A stretch of 52,799 nt of DNA, taken from NCBI GenBank assembly GCA_029339195.1, contig JAPTJF010000436.1, positions 1 to 52,799 of the forward strand. Reading direction: 5' to 3'. Below, piece by piece: positions 33,701-43,229 of the stretch. Position numbers and translations under genes: made by a program. Source of the stretch: Micractinium sp. NFX-FRZ (taxonomy: Eukaryota > Chlorophyta > Trebouxiophyceae > Chlorellales > Chlorellaceae). The first letter of the stretch is position 1. Every line of letters starts with the position of its first letter. The notes beneath the pieces were generated by a model. It worked only from the letters and a program-made list of their open reading frames with translations. It made no database searches and was not told the origin of the DNA.

Positions 33701-34479
33701 TGCCTCCCGTGTGGCCTGCTGTGCTTGCGCTTGGTAGCGCCCTTCGATGTTTCTGAACGTCTACCGCTGCCCTGCCTTGCCTGCACCGGACACCCTGCCT
33801 CACCTATGCCTCTCCACCCTCCCAGCTACTCCCGCCCACCTGTCTGGCCCCAAAACACACACAATGTTCCCCACCCCGCTGCCCCTGCCAGGTGGGCAAG
33901 CCAGCGGAGGAGCAGCTGAAGCTGTGGGGGCACCACAGCTCCACTGCCACCGTGCCCGACCAAGTGATGCAGCGGATTGGAGACGAGCACGTGACGTTCG
34001 TTTTCAGTTTGGAGGTAGATGGGAAAGCAATCGACCCTGAGCCGCCGCTGGTGCCGCTGGGCCGGCAGGGCCAGCAGGCAGCGGGAGCAGCAGGGCTGGG
34101 GGCGAGGCGGGCGGCGGGCGCGGCACCGCGTCCGGCAGGGGCAGCGGCAGCTGTGCCTGCCGGGCACCGTGCGCCAGCAGCAGCGGGGGCAGCTGCGGCA
34201 GTAGCAGCAGCAGCAGCGCCAGCAGCAGCACCAGCAGCGGCGGGAGCAGCACGACCAGTAGCCAAAGAGAATGCTGCGGCCAACCCAGCAGCTGCCGCAG
34301 CAGCAGGAGGCAGCAGGCTGGCGCTGCCATGCCGGCCCAAGCCCCATTCTGCAGCAGCGCTTGCCGGGGCCAAGCGTGCGCAGCCAGCAGCAGCAGGGCC
34401 TGCAGTGGCAGCAGAGCCGGGACTGGTAGCAGCAGTGCAGAGAGCTTTCTCCAGTGACAGTGATGACGATTTCAAGTAA
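24778..34479 (+). CDS. RAD54: RAD54 recombination motor (SNF2-family ATPase), plant type
   Basis: Nuclear DNA translocase that works with RAD51 in homologous recombination. Twenty-one exons: 24778-25149, 25447-25707, 26075-26153, 26406-26435, 26759-26780, 27087-27185, 27421-27547, 27824-27910, 28373-28490, 28968-29060, 29456-29574, 29892-29944, 30379-30510, 30697-30809, 31085-31209, 31432-31503, 31723-31831, 32035-32133, 32324-32379, 32701-33561, 33892-34479. They give 1204 aa; phases close throughout. An acidic N-terminus leads to [24 protein letters not shown], the Walker A motif DDMGLGKT (~243-250), [55 protein letters not shown] and [10 protein letters not shown]. The C-terminus keeps the zinc-region helix (KLWGHHSST, then [11 protein letters not shown]). 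A ~250-aa insert before it is basic RGG-like, then acidic, then Gln-rich, making the protein longer than plant (~910) or human (747) RAD54. At least ten exon edges have intronic copies. Confidence 0.96.
26105..26280 (+). repeat. Copy of RAD54 exon 3 end and intron start, offset 86
   Basis: GCAGTTCATGTTTGAG through GCATGCTGTGCATGGTGTG occurs twice, the second from 26199. The duplicated segment spans the exon 3 donor. Confidence 0.9.
26406..26530 (+). repeat. Copy of RAD54 exon 4, offset 74
   Basis: CCTTGCTGACGACATGGGGC then TAGGTGGG recurs from about 26486 as CCTTGCTGATGGCATGGCGT then TAGGTGGG. The copy of this 30-nt exon includes its donor but would encode ADGMAL, breaking Walker A. Confidence 0.85.
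27490..27800 (+). repeat. Three copies of RAD54 exon 7 end, offset 130
   Basis: The exon end (GATGAGGCCGTGGCGTCCAT on through CATTCCAGGTGG and GGGACCATG) recurs at +130, and the first half recurs again near 27752. The second copy keeps a donor at 27678. Confidence 0.9.
28464..28600 (+). repeat. Copy of RAD54 exon 9 end, offset 96
   Basis: GAACAGGCTGGACGAGTTCT then ACGGTGGG recurs as GAGGCCGGCTGGACGAGGCC then TATGGTGGG, retaining a second donor at 28587. Confidence 0.8.
28846..29000 (+). repeat. Copy of RAD54 exon 10 start, offset 115
   Basis: CATGCAG then CCATGGTGTCCTTCTGCC (28846 on) repeats the true exon 10 start CATGCAG then CCATGGTGTCGTTCTGCA, with the same acceptor. Confidence 0.9.
30100..30405 (+). 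repeat. Two copies of RAD54 exon 13 start, step 136
   Basis: CACTTCCTGGAGTCCAAGGC of the exon recurs near 30246 (CACTTCCTGGAGCC) and at 30107 (CACTTCCTCGAGTGCAAGGC with an upstream CACAG acceptor). The spacing is close to two equal steps of ~136. Confidence 0.8.
30985..31115 (+). repeat. Copy of RAD54 exon 15 start, offset 97
   Basis: The copy GCTGCTGAGCGGCACATTTG (from ~30994) precedes the true GCTGCAGAGCGGCAAGTTTG. A TGCAG acceptor also precedes the copy. Confidence 0.75.
31610..31745 (+). repeat. Copy of RAD54 exon 17 start, offset 103
   Basis: GGTCAAGGACTCGTTTGTGG at 31619 echoes the exon start GGTCAAGGACTTCAACGACC at 31722. Confidence 0.65.
32340..32490 (+). repeat. Copy of RAD54 exon 19 end, offset 97
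   Basis: CCAGCGCCAGCTCAGCAAGG then AGGGCCTGCAGCAGGTGGG recurs as CCAGCGCCAGCTTGCAGCAA then GGAGGGCGTGCGGCACGTGGG, with a second donor at 32477. Confidence 0.85.
32570..32780 (+). repeat. Copy of RAD54 exon 20 start with stop, offset 127
   Basis: Starting after an AG acceptor at 32573, about 80 bases mirror exon 20. The copy reads [20 protein letters not shown] against [20 protein letters not shown], stays open for about 28 codons, then hits TGA. Confidence 0.9.
33097..33126 (+). other. Candidate SUMO-interacting motif in RAD54 insert
   Basis: The codons read [10 protein letters not shown] (about residues 855-864), with more acidic residues following. A short beta-branched hydrophobic run followed by acid and serine is the usual form of a SUMO-interacting motif. 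It sits in the acidic stretch between the helicase core and the C-terminal domain. Binding is inferred, not shown. Confidence 0.45.
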
Positions 34480-35181
34480 ACTCGCTGTCCCGTCTTGCTC
34501 GTCATCTTCAGCACTGCAATCTGCTCACTTGCACAGTGATGATTCAAAGGAGCTGCCCTGCCACTGCCGCCACACATCTTTCATTCCAAATAAAATGGCA
34601 GTACATTGCAAAAACCGAACAAGAGGTGCATGCAGAGACGCCTGCTTTCTCATCGGTGACTTGGCAGTGCGGCCCAACGGATGTTCAACAGACAGCCTCC
34701 TGGCCTGCTTGCTGAGGCTGGCCTGCTGGGCGATTGATAAACGCTCAGGTGGCGCCTGCTTCCTGGTACTTCCAGACACATATGGTGAAGGGTGCCCAAG
34801 TGAAAAGGCTGACACGGCAAGCATTGTTTCAAGTGTTTCTTACCAAATGCAAGGCTTCATAGTGTTCGCTCCACTTGGCTTGCTGCGTGCACCAGCAGCT
34901 GCTCACGAGGGTGCAGCACCCACGTGCATGGATGAGGGCGCAGTGCTGGCACCAGCCAGTGGTCCTACTGTTCTCTGTATCGACTGAATCGACTTCTAGC
35001 AGAGAGATGAACACACATTACTTAACAGACCATGCATGCCTCCCCGCCTCCCGCTGCCCGCATGGCGCCCCCATGCGCCGCCCATGCGCCCATGGCACCG
35101 ATCCTAGCGTCGCTCCTTCTCATTTTCGTTCAGGCCATCTCTCAGCGTCACTGAAGAGGTTCTCCTGTCTGGCACGCAAGT
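34480..35181. other. Intergenic region RAD54 / MBOAT gene
   Basis: 702 bases hold the RAD54 3' UTR and the promoter of the next plus-strand gene. The first ~500 bases are less GC-rich than the genes, and an AATAAA lies near 34588. No TGTAA, RNA gene or coding exon recognised. Confidence 0.5.
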
Positions 35182-38100
35182 ATGGCGTCGGGCAGCGTGC
35201 TCGCGATGGCCGTCCTGGCCTGCTCCTTCGGCGGGCTGCTGGGGGCGCAGTGGCAGTGGTCGGGCGGCCTGGGGTCAGAAGACGCGCCCTCGCAGGCGCT
35301 AGTGCGCTTCACGGGCTTCATCGCCTGGGCGCCCCACGTCGTGGTCGCCTGCCTGCTTGCCTGGGGCATCACACGGTGCGCCCAAACGGATGGGGGCAGG
35401 CCAGTGTAGGTCCAGGAGGGGCACGGAGCCGCCTGCATGCCTACCTCAATCCGCCGCCGCCTTGCCCACCCGCCGTGCTGCCGCTCCCCGCCCTTGCAGG
35501 ATGGGCTGCTCCACAGGCAAGACAATGCTGGGCCCGAACGCAAAGCTGGCCCTGTTCTTCGACGGCAATGCACTGGTCGGCATCGCGGTGAGACGGGACA
35601 GCAGCCACTTTGGCAACATGCTGAATATGCCTGCTGCCGCCATCCATGCCGGCACGGCTGACACATCCGGTTGCCCCACGCTCTGTGCTCCGTCTGCAGC
35701 TGGCTGCCGCCCTGCACGGCTCTGGCGCTGCCTGGCCGCTGCTGTTTGTTGTCGCGGGCCGCCTGCTGGTGGGCACCTGCCAGGCGCTGCGCCTGCGCCG
35801 CAGCGTGGCTTCCGCCGCTGTGTGGGCCTACGCGGGTGCTGCCCTGCTGGTCAACGCTGCCTCAGAGGGCGCCGGTGCCACCTACTGGTGCACCACCCTG
35901 CTGGGTGCTGGCCCGGCTGCACAGCGCTTCCTGCCTGCCGCCACGGCTCTGGACCGCTGGTCCGGCGTGGCGCCGGCGCACTTCACCGTGGGCATCGCGT
36001 TCCGCTACACCCTGATGCGCTTTGTCAGGCGAGTGGCAGCCGGGAGGTGGGGTGGAGGGTGTGGGTGTAGGCGGGGAGTGCAACCGAGAAGTGGGTGCTT
36101 CGCCAGGGTGGCCGGGGAACTGGCCCCAGCCCTTGGTCCTGCAAGCGAGCACCCACCAGCCGGCCCTCCCTCACCTTCCAATGACCCTCCCGCCCTCACC
36201 CCTCTATCCTAGCCCTGCAGCTGGGCCCTTGACACGCTGCAAGGCCGAGTGCTGGAGGCCACCAGCGCCGCCGCCGTCTCCCGCGCCTACCCCGCCAACT
36301 CCCTCCCGGCCAGCACCCACACGGCCAGCACCCACGTGGGGGATTCCGGAGAGGCCGAGTCGCCGCGCATTGGGGCGGTGGGCGGCACCGGCGCTGCTGG
36401 CGCAGGCGCAGGCGCAAGCTTTGACCACCTGTGGAGCATGCCAGGTCAGCGCACATCCCGCGAGCATGGCGCAGCTGCAACTGGCTGTGCCCTGCCCTCC
36501 TCTCATGAGCATTTCGCCTCAACGCCCCTGCTGCCTTGCTATACCCTGTTTCCTGCCCTCCTGTTCTCCAAACCTCACCTGCCTCTCCTGTGACGTCTGC
36601 CCCTCCCCGCCCGCCCTGCAGAGAGCCCCCAGAAGGTGCACGCTGTCAGCACCGCCGGCCTGGCCAGCGCCACCTGGGCCGCCTTCCTGTCCTATACATT
36701 CTTCGCCCCCCTCTACCTCACCGGCCCCATCCTCACCGCCGCCGACTTCTACCAGCAGGCAGCCGCCTCGGCCGCCGGCCGCCGCACCGCGCCGGGGCTC
36801 ACAGGTGGGGCGTTGGTAGGTAGGGTAGATGGGTGGTGGGGGAAGGGGCGGAAGCAGGTGCTTTGACCGACCCTGGGGCTAACCGTCTTTTGGGGCAGCT
36901 CTTGCCTCATCTGCTCCCTCTGCTGCCCACCCCCTCAACCTCCCACACATCTCCCCTGCCCCTCTGCAACCACATTCAGACGGCGCTCTCTGGCGCTCCG
37001 TGGCCCGCCTGGCCGGCTTCTGCGTGTTTGCCGAGGCAGCCCGCCGCACCCTGCTTGTGGACGGCGTGGCGCAGGCCCTGCTGGCAACGCAGCCCTGGCA
37101 CTCCTGGGCCATCACCATGTGCCTGCTCACCGCGCTGTTTGCGCAGTCGTTTGGTGGGTGGGGATGGGGGCGGGACGGGGTGGGCGGCAGCCGGGGGCGT
37201 GCACGAGTTTGCAGGCGGCACCTTCTACTAGCATCCCACACCTGGCTGCCTCAAACTCACCGCCTGACACCGGCTTCTCATCCACACTCTCTACACCCTC
37301 TGCAGTGCCCTGGACCGCCGCCCGCCTGCTTGCCGGCGCCCTGGGCATCAACACCCCCGATGAGGCGCCCGTGGGCTTCCTGCGCTCCTCCCTCACCCCA
37401 GCCACCTTCTGGCGCAACTTTCACCTTTCGTGAGCTACCCACAGGGGCAGGACAGCTGCACTGCAGCCTGCAGGCCAGGGGGCTTGCCTCTAGGGACGCA
37501 ACTCGTGCAGCGCAAGCGGCTGCCTGTTCCTGCTTTTTGAACTCACGTACATCCACCAAAGCATGAACTATGGGCTTCTACAAATCCTGGGCCTCCGCCC
37601 ATGCACGCCCTCCCTCCTCGTCCCTCTGCAGCTGGTACCGCTGGCTGCGGCAGTACGTGTACATCCCGCTGGGCGGCACCCCCGCAGCCCTGGTGCTCAC
37701 CATGGCCGCCTCCACCCTGCTGCACGGCATCCACAGGTGCGGCCGGCTGACTGCCTGGTTGGGTGCACGCGGTGCACGCACTGAAAGTGCAGCCTGTTTG
37801 GCAAGAAGGCACGGCGCCGACGGAACCTGCTGCACATGCTGGGCTGTGCACCCACCCTCGACATCTGCTATGTTGCTGAGTTGCGCCTGGTCTCCCTTCT
37901 TACCCCCTTCCTCCACACTTTGCAGCGCGTGGCTGACGTGGGGCGCCATCCAGTGCACTGCGCTGCTGGCCGAGCGCTACCTGTCGCGCCGCGGCTCCAG
38001 CCTGCTGCCCGGCCTCAACCCGCACCTGCGCACCGCGCTGGTGCAGTGCGCCACCCAGACCACGCTGCTGGTGCAGGTGAGGCCGGTCAGGGTGGGTATG

Positions 38101-38554
38101 CATGTGGCTGTTTGTGTGTGTGGCCCGGCTCGGCTCTGCGTGATCCTTGCTTCTCTGGTGCATTAGTAAGGTAAGACCAACAAGCCATTAGATTGTTCTC
38201 AAACTGCAGACTCAAATTCAAAGTGTGAAACTTGACATCTGGCTGCATGGCAGCTGTCCTTGAAAACAACTTTCCCCAACATGCTGCCACCTCGCTCATC
38301 CCCCTCCCTTGCTTGCTCCCGCCCCCGTCCCCACGCCCCCATCCCTGCAGCTGCCTCTGGGCCCCAACCTGTGGAAGTTCCTGGCCTGCTTCCACGCCGT
38401 CAACATCCCCTTCTGCGCCCTGAACGCCGCGCGCCTGGAGAGCCGCCAGGACGGCGGTGCCAACAGCGCCAAGGGCAATGCCAGCCCGGCGCTGAGTGGC
38501 GCCGACAAAGTGGCTGCCAAGCTGGCGGCCGGCCCCAAGCTGGCACTGGACTAG
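35182..38554 (+). CDS. MBOAT-family O-acyltransferase, GUP1/HHAT-like
   Basis: Multi-pass ER-type membrane enzyme expected to move an acyl chain onto a lipid, sterol, glycan or protein; the substrate is not deducible. Exons: 35182-35375, 35500-35587, 35700-36028, 36221-36444, 36625-36804, 36980-37153, 37306-37429, 37632-37736, 37926-38076, 38351-38554. They give 590 aa. The family block FWRNFHLSWYRWL then RQYVYIPLGG lies at ~430-452 and the conserved His follows in STLLHGIHSAW (~465-470). The first ~190 residues carry several hydrophobic spans, and a Ser/Thr/Ala-rich loop lies at ~205-275. Intron 3 starts GC (GCGAGT). The exon 5 acceptor (36625) was fixed by frame. A GCSTGKT string near residue 66 looks like a P-loop but is in the membrane region and is chance. 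Confidence 0.85.
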
Positions 38555-38881
38555 GCAGCTCCCCGCATCTGCCGCACAGACAGCTGCCAGCGGCGGCAGC
38601 GAGAGTAGAGTGTAGGCTTTCAGCAATTTAAATGTGGCGCAGCGGGGACGGCTGCGGTAGTGGTAGGCACAGCGGAGCAGTGGCGAGCAGTAGACAAGCG
38701 CCTGAGAAGCAACGCTGGAATGTACTGTATGCAAATGTGGCACTGTGTGTTTGTGGCACTGTACGTATCGACGGCACCATGTGAACTAGCTAACACTAAC
38801 CTAGAATCATTAAGCTGCAACCTACGAGCGCCCCAGCTAGCCTAGGTATGCCCAGCTGGCGCGGGCTGCGCTGTCAGCGCG
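38555..38881. other. Convergent intergenic region, MBOAT / TBC genes
   Basis: 327 bases between two stop codons, AT-richer than the genes and holding the two 3' UTRs. No feature recognised. Confidence 0.55.
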
Positions 38882-41800
38882 TCAGTCGGGCAGCACAATC
38901 ACGCTCTTTGTCCGCTTGATCGCCTCTGCCCGCTCCAGAATCACTTGCACGTCCACCGGCGGGTAGCGCTGCAGCATCTTCATGCAGGTCGCAAAGTCGC
39001 CCTGCAGGGGAAGTGGGGGGATGTGGCGAGGAGGGGTTGGGAGTGAGAGGCGGAGCACCATTGGTGGTGGGGAACACTGGCACACAGGTGCCCCCTTTCG
39101 CGCTGCCCTCGTTGTAAATCCAGCATACGCAGCAACCCCACCATCCAACCCTCCACCACACCCGTATGGTCCCTGCCCGCACTGCGGGATGCCACCCCGC
39201 TACACGCCACCGTGCCACTCCCGCCCGACAGCCCGCCCAAGCCCAACCAACTTCCTGCCTGCATCACTTCCACACGCATGTGCAGCACCACCCCACCCAG
39301 CACCCCCACCCTGCCACCCCACTGTGCCCGTCCCACCTGCAAGAGCTCCGCCCGCACGTGCAGCAGCATGCCGGCGCAGAGGCGCAGCAGGCAGTCGGTG
39401 CGGCCGGCGGGGTCGGACAGCAGCGAGTCCCACAGGCGCAGCGCGTCTGGGAAGGGGAACTCTTGGGTGAGGGCCAGCGTGATCCACCTGTGCAGGAGGG
39501 GGAGGGGGGCAGGTGGATAAGAATTGTTGGGTGTTGGCAGCAGCAGGACAGGCGCAGGGCGTCTGGGAAGGGGAACTCTTGGGTGAGGGCCAGAGTGATC
39601 CACCTGCACAGGAGGGGGAAGCAAGGGCGGGGGCAGGAGAGGCTGGCAGGAGAGGGATTCCAACAGGCGCAGCGCTTCAGGAGGGGGCACCCCTGGGTGA
39701 GGGCCAGCGTGATCCACCTGTGCGCCACGTTGCAGGGGGGCAGGGAGGGAGGCGGGAGAGGTATCATATTGGCAGGCAGCAAGCAGGGCAGGCAGCACAT
39801 CACGGCTCGGGGGATGCCTGCATGAAGGCCAGCGTGCCCCAACCGAGGCATGGAGCGAGGCATGGAGCAAGGCAGAGCGCATTGGTGGGTCAGTCTGCCG
39901 GGTCACCGTGACACGTGGCACACGGCCCAGGTGGGTTCAAGGCCAGGCTTCCCCACCTGAAGGCGTAGAACTGCGGGTTGATCTTCACCCCCCGCTCCAG
40001 GTGCTCCCACAGCTCCTCATCCTGCTGCCGCACCACCTGGGAGAGGCGGCCCAGGGTGGCACGGATGCCCACCGTGCTGTTGTCCTGCAGCGGCGTGTAC
40101 AGGTGTGAACGCTTGTTCAGTGATGTTGACTGGGGGACTGTAGGAATTGAGCTGCAGTCGCGCCTCGCCCCTTCACCCGACCAGCTGAGCGTCAAGCGGC
40201 CAACCGTTCACCCACCAGCTGCTGGCAGAACTGGTCCCGGAACTCGCCCATCAAGTCCACAAAGCAGAAGAAGGCGTCTGCCTCGGCGTGCTGCGCCGCC
40301 TCGGCATCCGGGTCTGCAGGGTGGGGAGGGGAGCATGGCTGTGCTTGAAGGGCAGGGGGCGAGGCAAAGGGGCAGAAGAGGGCGCTTGGGCCTCTACAGG
40401 CTGGGCGGGCCTCGGCGCCAGCCGGGGCCTGTGATGAACGGCGGCACAATACGAGGGGGGATGTGACAGGAAGGGGTGCTGGATGACGAGTTTGAGCAGG
40501 CAAGCGAGTGGGGGGTTGTGGGTGTGGCAGCAGGCAGCAGACGCGTCGAGGGGATGAGCGCTGCGCTAGAGCCGTTGCCAGCTGTGAAGCCTCCTGGAGT
40601 CCCCATGCCGGGCCGCCAGCACCACCTGCCCACCCACCCACCCACTCCACACCCCAACACCCACCTACCCCTCCAATCCCTCAACACCTGCCCACCCACT
40701 CCACCCCCGAAGGCCCCACGCACCTGTGCGGAAGATGTAGTAGAGCGGGGCATACAGCTCGTTCATGCCCTGCACAGCACGGCACGGCAGGCACAGCGGG
40801 TGACGTGCTGCTGCGCAGCGTCGTATGGCTCGGCCAAGTCACGGTGACACAGCACAGGGCGGCAACACGGCAAGCCCTTCACAAACATGCCGTAACATGA
40901 ACACCCCACCTTTTCAAGCATGCACACACTCACCTGGACACAGCACCGCCCCAAGCTCAGCTTGACACACACACAAGCAGCCTCACACGCTGGCACTGCA
41001 GCTGAGCATGCAGTGGCAGCTGCATATGCCAATGTGGTCACCCGGGGCGTACAAAAGTTCACGCCTGGCCCTCCTGCCCCAAACCCCTCCCTCCTCCTCC
41101 CCTGCTACTGGCGCGTTTTCAAAGCTCAAAGCCACCTGCACATGGCGCAGCCTCCCAGGTTGAGCCTGGCAAAGACGAACAGCCTCACATCATTCCTCCC
41201 CCTACCATATCCCACACACCCATCCCAGGCACACCTGCACGTAGCGCAGCCCCGGGTTGAGCTTGGCAAAGACAAACAGGGCGCGTCGCATCTGGGCGCG
41301 GTGCAGCGCCGCCGCCCCGCCCTCGCCGCTGAAAAAGTGCATGTCGGGGTGGGTGCGCGCCACGTCGCGCTCAATCTGCTCCTGCACCTCCACGTCCTGC
41401 GGTGAGGAGGGGAAGAAAGGCAGGCAGGATGGGGGCACAGCAATCGTCGTTGCTAGGGGTTGCTTGCTTGAGCCGCTTCTGCACAGATCCTGCACCTGCG
41501 CCGCCGCCGTGTTGAACAGCCTGCCCCGCACCACAACACAATGGCACGCCCCTGCCCCACCCTGATACCCCACCTGGAAGTATGCCTTCCACTTGCTGCT
41601 GCTGCTGGTGCTGAGCGGGTGGTCGTCCGGGCTCAGAGCCAGCCGTTGCAGCTCCTCTGCTGCTGCCGCTGCTGCCGCCGCCGCCGCCGCCGCTGCCGAG
41701 CCTGCCCCTGCGCCAGCTGCCGCCGCAGAAGCAGCGCTGCTGCCGTTGCTTTCCTCCATGCCGCCGCTGCCGCCACCGGCGCGCCAGTTGGCCTCGGCGC

Positions 41801-42667
41801 CGCTGCTGCCGCTGCTGCCGCTGCTGGCCCCGCTGCCGTGTGAGACCAAGGGGTTGGGGTGGGAGCCAGGGGCGGCCTCCAGGCCAGCGGGGGTGGACAA
41901 GTTCTTGGGATCCAGGATGAGCTCCTGCCATTGTGGGGATTTGGGAAATACGTAATGATAAGGATGATGAACAAACATACACAGCACTGACAAGGGGTGG
42001 GGGAGGTTTGGGGGGCTTCGGGGATTATAAAAGGCAAGAATGGGCGCGTTTGCAGAGAGGTTCAAATGATGTACAGATGAGAGCGTTTGGCGAGAGACCC
42101 AACAACATCAGGACAGCGTGTCTTGTCAATGAGCGCAGGATGCTGTGCATGCCCTGGCCACTGCCCAGCCACGCTCCATCACCCGCAAGTCACCATGCGA
42201 CACCATGCCCCACATCCACGCGCACAACACCAAAACACAACCACACACTCCCGAGAGGACACACAACGCACACAACCAAATATACACACCCTCACCTCGC
42301 AGAACTGTGCGTACTCGGCCCGCTTGCGGCGCAGCGCGCGCTCCCACTGCGCGCGATCTGGCGGCAGCAGGCCCAGCAGCAGGCGCCACACGGCGGCTCT
42401 CAGCCCCCGGGCACGCGGCTCATCCGGGACCCCATCAAATGCCAGCGCCCGCAGCTGCCGCATGTCGATCGTCGGCTCGCCGCCCAGCACCCGCCAGAAC
42501 TGCTGTGCGCGCGTGGGCGGTGGCAGCGGCTGAGCTGCCTCGGACGGGGGCCGTGGTGGGGGCGGGGCCGCTGCCGCCGCCATCGCTCGGGGTGATGGCG
42601 ATTGCAACTGCGGTGGAAACGATGGGGCTGCAGCTGTCAGGGATGCTGGTGGAGATGCAGGGGCCAC

Positions 42668-42698
<31 letters not shown>

Positions 42699-43075
42699 AC
42701 GTCCTGCTGCGCTGATGGTAGCCGGGCCGGGCGGTTGTCGACAGCGGCGGCGGCGGCAGCGGCAGCGCTCCCCAGCGGCTCCTGCTGTGGGCTGGGCGCC
42801 TCCTGCGCCCCTTGCGACGCCTTCCTCTCAATCAAGAGAGCCCCGAGCGGGTCCTCCATCGCCGACAGCACAGGCAAGGGTTCAGAGCAGCTCAATCGCT
42901 GGTGCAAGTGCTCAAACGACCACACGGTCTTCAAACCATGTTTCGATACAATGCCGACAATCGAGCCTGCATTGGAAGGCGTGCCAAGGGAGGGGAACTC
43001 AGAACTCACCATGCACGCAGCAGAGCAGAGCAGGCTGCCGCAGATATCAAAGGCTGCGGCCTCCTGAACTCTCAT
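38882..43075 (-). CDS. TBC-domain Rab GTPase-activating protein, TBC1D13-like
   Basis: Accelerates GTP hydrolysis by Rab GTPases in membrane traffic. Exons in transcript order: 42296-43075, 41574-41924, 41235-41396, 40724-40769 (46 nt), 40216-40313, 39957-40084, 39337-39487, 38882-39001. They give 611 aa from 43075, or 539 aa from the ATG at 42859 (MEDPLGALL), which is a reasonable alternative because homology begins only at LRALAFDGVPDEPRARGLRA. The Arg finger lies in IERDVARTHPDMHFF and the Gln finger in LRYVQGMNELYAPLYYIFR; both are intact. Then come FFCFVDLMGEFRDQFCQQLD, the INPQFYAFRWITLALTQEF block shared with TBC1D13, and GDFATCMKMLQRYPP. An Ala/Ser-rich low-complexity insert splits the first and second TBC segments, and the N-terminus has a polyGln run. 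Confidence 0.92.
39455..39730 (-). repeat. Three copies of TBC exon 7 start, steps 116 and 114
   Basis: Plus-strand GGGTGAGGGCCAGCGTGATC then CACCTG marks the start and acceptor of exon 7 (to 39487). It recurs at offsets of 116 and 230 with few changes; a fourth weak copy lies near 39820. Confidence 0.92.
41129..41290 (-). repeat. Copy of TBC exon 3 end, offset 99
   Basis: The exon 3 end and donor (plus strand CACCTGCACGTAGCGCAGCC, then GGTTGAGCTTGGCAAAGAC) recurs 99 bases further into the intron (CACCTGCACATGGCGCAGCC, then GGTTGAGCCTGGCAAAGAC). Confidence 0.92.
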
Positions 43076-43229
43076 TGTGACCTGGATTGACCATCTGTAT
43101 CAGCAGGGAGACATTGGAGCCAGCCAGCGAGAGGAGCGCATCGCGTGCTTGACGCCTCTGCTTGTGCCGCCTGCTAGCGCACTGCCAGCGCTCCAGATAT
43201 CCAGTGGAGCCACGATTGCGCCAGCAGCC
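43076..43229. promoter_or_regulatory. Divergent promoter, TBC gene / plastid protein gene
   Basis: Only 154 bases separate the two start codons. If the TBC gene starts at 42859 the region grows to 370 bases, a more usual size here. Confidence 0.45.

Noticed and set aside
35500..35587. P-loop GCSTGKT in the MBOAT protein as a nucleotide-binding site
   Set aside because: No other ATPase motif, and it lies between membrane spans; chance match.
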